Of a stretch of 51,129 bases of DNA, positions 15,900 through 23,805 are shown piece after piece. The stretch is taken from assembly GCF_000235425.2 (NCBI RefSeq), contig NZ_KI912266.1, positions 4,283,756 to 4,334,884 on the forward strand, written 5' to 3'. Each line of letters starts with the position of its first letter. The first letter of the stretch is position 1. Made by a program: the position numbers and the translations under genes. The notes beneath the pieces are model-generated. The model worked only from the letters and a program-made list of their open reading frames with translations. It ran no database searches and was not told the DNA's origin. This DNA comes from Pseudofrankia saprophytica (GTDB lineage: Bacteria > Actinomycetota > Actinomycetes > Frankiales > Frankiaceae).

Positions 15900-15971
15900 A
15901 GCCCAAGGGCGGATTCGAACCGCCGATCTTCCCCGTACCGGGGGGACGCACTGCCACTGTGCTACAAGGGC
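15900..15971 (-). tRNA. tRNA-Thr(GGT), C33 variant with acceptor mismatches
   Basis: The anticodon stem TCCCC/GGGGA holds loop CCGGTAC with C33. The T-arm GGCGG TTCGAAT CCGCC is perfect. The acceptor GCCCTTG against CTTGGGC has two adjacent T-T mismatches (positions 5-6). CCA is not encoded. Confidence 0.75.
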
Positions 15972-16039
15972 ACGCCATGCCACCGGGAGTACCCGGAGGA
16001 GCCGCGAAAAGCGTACCTTCGCGTCTCCTCCAGGCCCGG

Positions 16040-16112
16040 AGCCGCCGGGCGGGCTCGAACCGCCGACCTGTCGCTTACGAGGCGACTGCTCTACCAACTG
16101 AGCTACGGAGGC
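16040..16112 (-). tRNA. tRNA-Thr(CGT)
   Basis: The anticodon stem GTCGC/GCGAC holds loop CTCGTAA with T33. D-arm and T-arm are regular. The acceptor GCCTCCG/CGGCGGC has one T-C mismatch at 4-69. The 3' end reads TCCG, one base away from an encoded CCA. Confidence 0.82.
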
Positions 16113-16132
16113 ATACCGCGGGGGTTCCCGAG

Positions 16133-16203
16133 AGCGGTCACGGAGAATCGAACTCCGGTCTGATGCTTGGAAGGCACTCGCTCTGCCACTGAGCTACGAC
16201 CGC
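16133..16203 (-). tRNA. tRNA-Gly(TCC)
   Basis: Acceptor GCGGTCG/TGACCGC with one wobble; T73 as in tRNA-Gly. Anticodon loop CTTCCAA with T33; pair 27-43 is mismatched. T-loop TTCGATT. CCA is not encoded. Confidence 0.84.
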
Positions 16204-16227
16204 GTGCGGCGGGACCGGTCGCCCCGC

Positions 16228-16303
16228 TGGTACCCCTCACAGGAGTCGAACCTGTGGCCTCCCGGGTCGCGGCCGGGTGCTCTGTCCTCTGAGCTAGAGG
16301 GGT
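16228..16303 (-). tRNA. tRNA-Arg(GCG), C33 variant
   Basis: Acceptor ACCCCTC/GAGGGGT, A73 and encoded CCA. The anticodon stem CCCGG/CCGGG holds loop CCGCGAC: anticodon GCG with C33. Bacteria normally read CGC with the inosine-modified ACG tRNA, so a GCG anticodon is rare. Confidence 0.82.
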
Positions 16304-16357
16304 GTGCCGCCGGGCGCCGGAGTCACCGTGATGGTGGCCTCGGGCGCGCCGGCGTCG

Positions 16358-16429
16358 TCGGGACGGCCGGATTCGAACCGACGTGGGCCTGATCCCAAAT
16401 CAGGTGGGCGACCTCTACCCCACGTCCCG
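16358..16429 (-). tRNA. tRNA-Pro(TGG)
   Basis: Acceptor CGGGACG/CGTCCCG with C1-G72 and A73, as expected for bacterial tRNA-Pro. The anticodon stem CCTGA/TCAGG holds loop TTTGGGA. T-loop TTCGAAT. CCA is not encoded. Confidence 0.86.
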
Positions 16430-16436
16430 TCTCGGC

Positions 16437-16491
16437 GGCTGTGGGGCAGGATGCCCCGCAGCCACCGGTGTGCCAGGGATGGCGCCCTGGC
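16437..16491. other. Two hairpins in the widest gap of the tRNA array
   Basis: GGCTG-T-GGGGC (16437-16447) pairs with GCCCC-G-CAGCC (16453-16463) around a 5-nt loop, and GCCAGGG (16472-16478) pairs with CCCTGGC (16485-16491). They lie between the Pro and Trp genes and may guide processing or pausing of the primary transcript. No tRNA is recognisable in 16430-16551. Confidence 0.45.
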
Positions 16492-16551
16492 GTGTCATGT
16501 CCGCTGTGGAGTTGTCAATCATGCGAGCGCTTCCCGAAAAGGGCGCGCGAG

Positions 16552-16623
16552 CAGGGACGGAGGGACTTGAACCCCCAACGAACGGTTTTGGAGACCGCCG
16601 CTCTACCTTTGAGCTACATCCCT
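16552..16623 (-). tRNA. tRNA-Trp(CCA)
   Basis: Acceptor AGGGATG/CGTCCCT with A1-T72 and G73, matching bacterial tRNA-Trp identity. The anticodon stem GCGGT/ACCGT holds loop CTCCAAA. T-loop TTCAAGT. CCA is not encoded. It is the first gene of the array in transcription order. Confidence 0.87.
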
Positions 16624-16651
16624 AGGGGATAATCCGCCGGTGGCGATTCCC

Positions 16652-16697
16652 ATGGAAAAGAGAAGACCGCCTCGCGGGTGGATTCCCGGGGCGGTCT
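16652..16697 (-). terminator. Rho-independent terminator just upstream of the tRNA array
   Basis: On the minus strand AGACCGCC (16697-16690) pairs with GGCGGTCT (16671-16664), followed by the U-rich run TCTCTTTT. This is one of the few classical terminators in the window. It lies only about 30 bp before the first tRNA, so it insulates the array from upstream transcription or acts as a leader attenuator. A GATTAT hexamer just before the Trp gene could be the array's -10 element. The remainder of 16698-17108 has a degenerate run of GTGCTG and GTGCCG words at about 16880-16970 and no supported gene. Confidence 0.65.
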
Positions 16698-17108
16698 GAG
16701 TCCAGTGACCTGTCAGGTCAGGACGTCAGCCCCGGGCTTGCGGCGGTGAGCCACATCGGCGCGGCCAGATATGAGAGCCGACCTCGGAAGATATCGGCCT
16801 GAGGGTGCAGGGGCTCGCAGGTCGGTCGCATGCCACTGGCCTCCTCTGGTCGTCTCCGCCACTCGGCGTCGCGCTGCTGGGTGCTGTGCTGTGTCGTGCC
16901 GTTCGGTACCGTGCCGCCGTGCGTCGCTGCTCTGTTCTGTGCCGTGCTGTTCGGTGTTCTGGGCTCCGTTCGAGCGCCTGGAACAAGAATGCCCCGGCGC
17001 CCGCGTCATCTCAAGGGATTTTCCGCGAGAGCCCGCCCGGACGGCGAGCGGCGTCCTCGGCCGGGCGGCGGCGACCGAAGGCCGGGACCCGAGCCGGGGA
17101 CTTGTGGG

Positions 17109-17669
17109 TCAGCGCGCGGACGCGGGCGGCGTCGGACCGTCAAGACCGGCGACGAGGCGCCCCAGTGCTGGGAGAGCGGCGCGGAGGCGGCCCTGGTCGA
17201 CGTCGGTGAGCCGCGCGAGCACCTCGACGACGGCGGAGTGCAGATCTCGCTCGACGCCCGCCACCTCGGCCTGGGCCGTCTGGGACAGGTAAAGGCGGGC
17301 GACGCGGCGGTCGTGTGGGTCACCGCGCCGCTCGATCAGGCCGGCGCCGACCAGGTCCGTGATCAGGGTGCTCAGATTGTGCGGGCGCATCGACAGTGCC
17401 TCGGCGGCATGCCGCACCGACATGCCCGGCTGGCCGGCGAGCAGGCGCAGCACCTGGATGTGGCGCGGGCGCAGCTTCTCGAACGCCGCCGGGGTCGCGG
17501 TCGGCTTCTCGGCACCGACGACCCGCCACAGCAGCCTCGCGGCCTCGACGATCTCGACGGCGAGCTCTTCGGTGCGCCCGTCACGGGCCGCCGTGACCGA
17601 CAGGACGGTCTCGCGCGCGACCCGGTACCGAGCGTTCGATGCGCCTGGGCGTGCGGTCGAGGCGGTCAT
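17109..17669 (-). CDS. MarR-family transcriptional regulator
   Basis: The 186-residue product from ATG 17669 has a clear winged helix: RPRHIQVLRLLAGQPGMSV, HAAEALSMRPHNLSTLITDLV (recognition helix) and the wing GLIERRGDPHDRRVARLYLS. The frame stays open back to a GTG at 17954, but that extension is Pro/Arg-rich and its third-position GC falls clearly below that of the domain, so I prefer the internal start. MarR proteins are ligand- or oxidation-responsive dimers. The inverted repeat at 17988-18011 may be the autoregulatory site. It precedes the tRNA array on the same strand but is separated from it by the terminator at 16664-16697. Confidence 0.82.
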   Translation of the reverse strand: MTASTARPGASNARYRVARETVLSVTAARDGRTEELAVEIVEAARLLWRVVGAEKPTATPAAFEKLRPRHIQVLRLLAGQPGMSVRHAAEALSMRPHNLSTLITDLVGAGLIERRGDPHDRRVARLYLSQTAQAEVAGVERDLHSAVVEVLARLTDVDQGRLRAALPALGRLVAGLDGPTPPASAR

Positions 17670-17987
17670 ACCCGTCGCCCGCGGTCGAGCCGGCTCGGGC
17701 TCGGGGCCGCGGGGCGCCGGGACCCGGACGGGCTGGGCGCGCCGGACGGGTTGGGCGTGCCGAACGGGGGAAATCTCCGCGTGCGGAGGCGTCGGTTGGT
17801 CGTCGACCGGCCGGTGCTCGGGCGGATGGCCGGTAGGGCCGGTGGCGTCGGAGCCGGGACGAGAAGCAGCCGCGGGCGGATGGGCGGGCTGGGGGTGGCG
17901 ACGGGTGGGAAGGTGGACCGCTCGCCCCGGAGAGGTTCCTTGTGGAGTCCGCACATCACGCAGCCTGTTCTACCGGAGTTTCCTCTC

Positions 17988-18011
17988 CGTTCAGTCCAAG
18001 TTTCCTGAACG
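17988..18011. promoter_or_regulatory. Inverted repeat upstream of MarR gene, candidate operator
   Basis: CGTTCAG (17988-17994) is mirrored perfectly by CTGAACG (18005-18011) with a 10-nt AT-richer spacer. It lies in the divergent region between the MarR gene and uppP, in a locally AT-richer patch. The rest of 17670-18360 has no supported gene. Confidence 0.4.
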
Positions 18012-18360
18012 TACCGAGAGTCATAGGTCCTATCGGTCAGACATCCACCACCGGCCGCGACCCCACCATCGACGGACCATCGACGGCGAGAGTCGGTGCC
18101 GCGTCTGAAGGCCCGCCTCAGACGGTAGCCGCCGACGGCGCCAGGCGCGATGCCGGGCGGCCGGATCCCGATGACGGCCGCGGCCGGCCCGCGGGCGGAG
18201 GCTCGTCCGGCGGTCCTGTCCGAGGACAGACTAGCTCTGCCGGGCCAACAGGTCCGGAAAAAGACTCATCGCCGGCAAAGCGGACCGGCCGGTGTGCCCG
18301 CTGTGGGCGGGCATGGGCTGACTGCCGGCAGCGCGATGACGTCGGCTACTGTCAGGCCTC

Positions 18361-18537
18361 GTGACCAGGTACGGAACTCCTCCGGGCGGTCAGCCCGAGA
18401 GCCGTGGCGCCCTTGCCGTAGACGCCACCCACGTCGGCACCCCCGGAGACGCCTCCGCCCTGCCCGCCCGCGGGGTGACCACCCGCGAGGCCGGCCGCCT
18501 GGGCGCCGTCCGGCACTCCCGTGTGGCGGCCGCGTGA
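18361..18537 (+). CDS. Possible 58-residue ORF overlapping the uppP start
   Basis: A GTG at 18361 opens a 58-codon frame whose TGA overlaps the uppP start codon (GTGA). The predicted peptide (VTRYGTPPGGQPESRG...) resembles nothing I know. Overlapping stop/start codons suggest translational coupling, but the ribosome site is weak and the ORF may be fortuitous. Confidence 0.3.
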   Translation: MTRYGTPPGGQPESRGALAVDATHVGTPGDASALPARGVTTREAGRLGAVRHSRVAAA

Positions 18538-19424
18538 ACTGGTTCCAGGGTGGTGTCCTCGGCCTGGTCCAGGGACTCACCGAGTTCCTGCCGGTCTCGT
18601 CCAGCGCGCACCTGCGCATCCTGCCGGCACTGGTGGGTTGGCCGGACCCGGGCGCCGCGTTCACGGCCGTCAGCCAGATCGGCACCGAGACCGCCGTCAT
18701 CCTCTATTTCCGCAAGGACATCGCCAAGATCGTCTCCAGCTGGGCTCGGTCCCTGGTGAACCCCAAGTACCGCGGATCCCAGGAAGCCCGGATGGGCTGG
18801 CTGATCATCATCGGGTCGATCCCGATCTCCATCCTTGGCGTGACGCTCAAGGACTCCATCGAGGGCCCGTTCCGGGACCTGCGGCTGATCGCGACGACGC
18901 TCATCGTGCTCGGCCTCGTCCTCGGCGCCGCGGACTGGTACGCCGCGCAGGCGGGCAGGCAGGGCCGGCATGCGTTCCCACGCCGGCGCAAGACCGTCGA
19001 GGACCTGACCACCCGGGACGGTGTGCTCTACGGGCTTGCCCAGTCGCTCGCGCTGATACCCGGTGTGTCCCGCTCGGGCGCGACGGTCAGCGGTGGCCTT
19101 TTCCTCGGCTACACCCGGGAAGCGGCGGCCCGCTACTCGTTCCTGCTCGCGATCCCGGCCGTGCTCGCCTCCGGGTTGTTCGAGCTGAAGTCGGTCGCGG
19201 ACGGCTCCGACGGCGACGTGGCCTGGGGGCCGACGATCCTCGCCACCGTGATCGCCTTCGTCGTCGGCTACTCGGCGATCGCCTGGTTCCTGCGGTACAT
19301 CTCGACGAAGAGCTTCGCCCCGTTCGTGATCTACCGCGTCGCCCTCGGCGTGTTCCTGCTGGCCCTGATCGCCTCCGGCCACCTCGACGCCCATGCCGGC
19401 GCGGACGCGGCGACCTCCGGCTGA
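18534..19424 (+). CDS. uppP: Undecaprenyl-diphosphatase
   Basis: The GTG at 18534 gives 296 residues, close to the usual length. It removes a phosphate from undecaprenyl pyrophosphate, recycling the lipid carrier for peptidoglycan and related polymers, and its loss sensitises cells to bacitracin. Family signatures are present: LVQGLTEFLPVSSSAHL (residues 11-27, with the conserved Gln/Glu, Ser cluster and His) and PGVSRSGAT (about 176-184, with the essential Arg). Several membrane segments follow (for example WLIIIGSIPISILGV and VGYSAIAWFL). The upstream in-frame extension lacks the family pattern. It stands alone apart from the possible small overlapping ORF. Confidence 0.95.
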   Translation: MNWFQGGVLGLVQGLTEFLPVSSSAHLRILPALVGWPDPGAAFTAVSQIGTETAVILYFRKDIAKIVSSWARSLVNPKYRGSQEARMGWLIIIGSIPISILGVTLKDSIEGPFRDLRLIATTLIVLGLVLGAADWYAAQAGRQGRHAFPRRRKTVEDLTTRDGVLYGLAQSLALIPGVSRSGATVSGGLFLGYTREAAARYSFLLAIPAVLASGLFELKSVADGSDGDVAWGPTILATVIAFVVGYSAIAWFLRYISTKSFAPFVIYRVALGVFLLALIASGHLDAHAGADAATSG

Positions 19425-19611
19425 CCCACCCGGCCCCCGGCCTCGCGCGGACACGAGAGACCCGAGGTCCTGCCGCGTCGGCCTCGCCTGATCTGGCCGT
19501 ACCCGGGCAGGGGCCCGGCGACCAGACCTCCGAGGTTCGCCTGTCGAACCATCGTTCGTAGTCGACCCGAGTTTCGGTTGTCTTCTCATGCGTGTCAGCA
19601 TCAGGAGACCT

Positions 19612-21450
19612 ATGGCCGCCACGACGCCGACGTACCCGACCGGGAACCGCCCCCCCGCCGCATCCGCGGGCGATCGTGACGCCCCCGCCGGCGGCACTGA
19701 CCCCGCCACCGACCGTGGCGACGTCGTCGGGCCGCTCGAGCGGGGCCTGGCCGTGCTGCGCTGGCTCGCGGCCCGCGCCGACTCCGGCCCGGCCGTCGGG
19801 CCCCGCCCGGCCCCGCTGGCCGAGGTCGCCCGCGCCACCGGCCTCGCCCGCGCCACCGTCGACCGGGTGGCCGCCACCCTGGCCGCCGACGGCCTGGTCC
19901 GCCAGGACGGCCGTACGGTCACCCTCGCGCCGCGGCTCGCGGCCCCCGGCAACGCCTACCTCGCCTCGTGCCGGATCCCGGACGTGCTCGCCGCGACCGC
20001 GGCGCGCCTGGCGGACACGTTCGACGAGTCGGTCTCGGTCGCGGTGCCGGACGGCGATGGCGTCCGGTTCGTCCTGCAGGTGACCCGACGGCGCGCCATG
20101 TCGCCGGTGTTCCGGGTCGGCGACCTGCTGCCGGCCGAGCGGTGCGCGCCCGGCGCGCTGTTCGCCGCCGACTGGGCGCCGGCGCGCTGGGCGGCCTGGC
20201 GCGCCCGGGTCGACACCGACCCCGGCTACACCGGCTTCCCCGCGCTGTGGTCACCGGCGTCCCACCCGGCCGGTACTCCGATCGCGGGCCCCGGCGACGT
20301 AGAGGACTCGGCCCCCGGACCCGAGGCGGGCGCCGTCACCGGCTTCGCCGCCCGAAGCGCCGCGGCCGCCCGGGCCGGCCACGCGGTCGACGACCAGCTC
20401 GTCGAGGCCGGGCTGATCGCCGTCGCCACCCCGATCCACGACCGCCGGCCCGGCTCGCCCACCGCCGGCCACGTCATCGCCGCACTCAGTGTCGTCAGCC
20501 ATACCAGCCGGCACACCGCGAGCTCGCTCGCCGCCGACGTCCTGCCCCGGCTGCGCGCGGCCGCCCTCGACGCGGAGGCGGCGCTCGCCGCCGACGCGGC
20601 CGCCCCGAACGCCGGGTCGGACGCCTGGCCAAACGCGGACCTGCTGCGCGAGACCAAGGCAGAGCTCGGTTCCGGCTACCTGCAGTCGATGGCCCGGGGC
20701 CTCGCGGTGCTCGGCGCGTTCGGCGCCGGCTCGCGGGCCCCGACGCTCGCCGACCTGGCGCGGGCCACCGGACTGCCCCGGGCGACCGTGCGCCGCTCGC
20801 TGCTGACCTTCGGCCACCTGGGCTACGTCGCCAGCGACGGGCGCCGTTTCCGGCTGCTACCCCGGGTGCTGGAGCTGGGCTACGCGGCGGTCACCGGCCT
20901 CTCGCTCGCCGACCTGGCCGAGCCGCACCTGACCGAGCTCGTCGCCGCGGTACGCGAGTCGGCGTCGGTGGCGGTGCTGGCCGGGGACGAGATCCGTTAT
21001 GTCGCCCGCGTCCCGGCGAGCCGGATCATGAGCGTCGCGATCACCATCGGAACGCGGTTCCCGGCGTACCCGACGGCGATGGGCCGCGTGCTGCTCGCCG
21101 ACCAGCCGCCTGCCGCCCTCGCTGAGCGGCTCTCCCGCCTGCCGGCGGCCGGCCCGACGGCGCGCGCCGTCACCGATCCGGAGCGGCTGCGCGCCCTGGT
21201 CGCCGACGCCGCCCGCGACGGCTACGCGTTGGTGACGGGCGAGCTCGAGGAGGGGCTGCAGTCGTTGGCCGTGCCGCTGCGCGACCGCGCCGGCCGGGTG
21301 GTCGCCGCGGCGAACGTGTCCATGCCCGCCGGCCGGGTCCCGCCCGAGCACGCCCGCGGTGTGCTGCTGCCTCGGCTGCGCGTGGCCGCCGCCGCCATCG
21401 AGGCCGACCTGCGCACCGTCACCGCCTACCGCGCCTCGCCGGGGGTCTGA
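19612..21450 (+). CDS. Tandem-fused double IclR-family regulator
   Basis: The ATG at 19612 follows GGAGACCT and gives 612 residues, more than twice the usual IclR length of about 260. Two complete modules occur head to tail. Module 1 has the HTH LERGLAVLRWLAAR...LAEVARATGLARATVDRVAATL; module 2 has MARGLAVLGAFGAG...LADLARATGLPRATVRRSLLTF. Each is followed by an effector domain; the second is well preserved (YVARVPASRIMSVAITIGTRFPAY, LEEGLQSLAVPLRD). The first effector domain carries an Ala/Gly/Pro-rich insertion. IclR proteins often control aromatic-acid catabolism of the PcaR type; the target here is unknown. Confidence 0.88.
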   Translation: MAATTPTYPTGNRPPAASAGDRDAPAGGTDPATDRGDVVGPLERGLAVLRWLAARADSGPAVGPRPAPLAEVARATGLARATVDRVAATLAADGLVRQDGRTVTLAPRLAAPGNAYLASCRIPDVLAATAARLADTFDESVSVAVPDGDGVRFVLQVTRRRAMSPVFRVGDLLPAERCAPGALFAADWAPARWAAWRARVDTDPGYTGFPALWSPASHPAGTPIAGPGDVEDSAPGPEAGAVTGFAARSAAAARAGHAVDDQLVEAGLIAVATPIHDRRPGSPTAGHVIAALSVVSHTSRHTASSLAADVLPRLRAAALDAEAALAADAAAPNAGSDAWPNADLLRETKAELGSGYLQSMARGLAVLGAFGAGSRAPTLADLARATGLPRATVRRSLLTFGHLGYVASDGRRFRLLPRVLELGYAAVTGLSLADLAEPHLTELVAAVRESASVAVLAGDEIRYVARVPASRIMSVAITIGTRFPAYPTAMGRVLLADQPPAALAERLSRLPAAGPTARAVTDPERLRALVADAARDGYALVTGELEEGLQSLAVPLRDRAGRVVAAANVSMPAGRVPPEHARGVLLPRLRVAAAAIEADLRTVTAYRASPGV

Positions 21451-21475
21451 GCACGACCCGCCCGCGCGGCGGAGG

Positions 21476-23659
<2,184 letters not shown>

Positions 23660-23805
23660 CCCCCCGCCGCACGACGCGACCCGGCCCCACCCCAGTGACG
23701 TCGACCGAAGTGAGGAACTCCACGGAGGTTATATCGCGCTAACGCCACCATCCGGGCACGACCCGTGTCCGCTGGACGACCTGCCGGCGCCGCGACCGGC
23801 GGCGG
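23660..23805. repeat. Intergenic duplication, copy 1 (matches 28278-28425)
   Basis: This spacer aligns along its length with 28278-28425. Shared blocks include ccccccgccgcacgacgcga, the promoter-like ggaggttatatcgc and cgacctgccggc. On the minus strand a GATATAA element lies about 75 bp before K1, as it does before K3. It is the footprint of a segmental duplication. Confidence 0.85.

Noticed and set aside
14022-16623. The tRNA array as part of a prophage or integrative element within the window
   Set aside because: No integrase, excisionase, structural phage gene or attachment repeat could be found on either side; only the array itself hints at mobility.
14022-16623. Protein-coding frames across the tRNA array (for example around 14185-14871)
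   Set aside because: They read RDLNSH/GFEPR-type tRNA T-arm translations, a known artefact of tRNA genes.
16713-17009. A 98-codon minus-strand frame rich in His, Thr and Gln
   Set aside because: It comes from degenerate GTGCTG/GTGCCG repeats, with no ribosome site and no family.
17670-17954. N-terminal extension of the MarR gene to the GTG at 17954
   Set aside because: Third-position GC is clearly lower than in the MarR domain and the sequence is low-complexity; kept only as a possibility.
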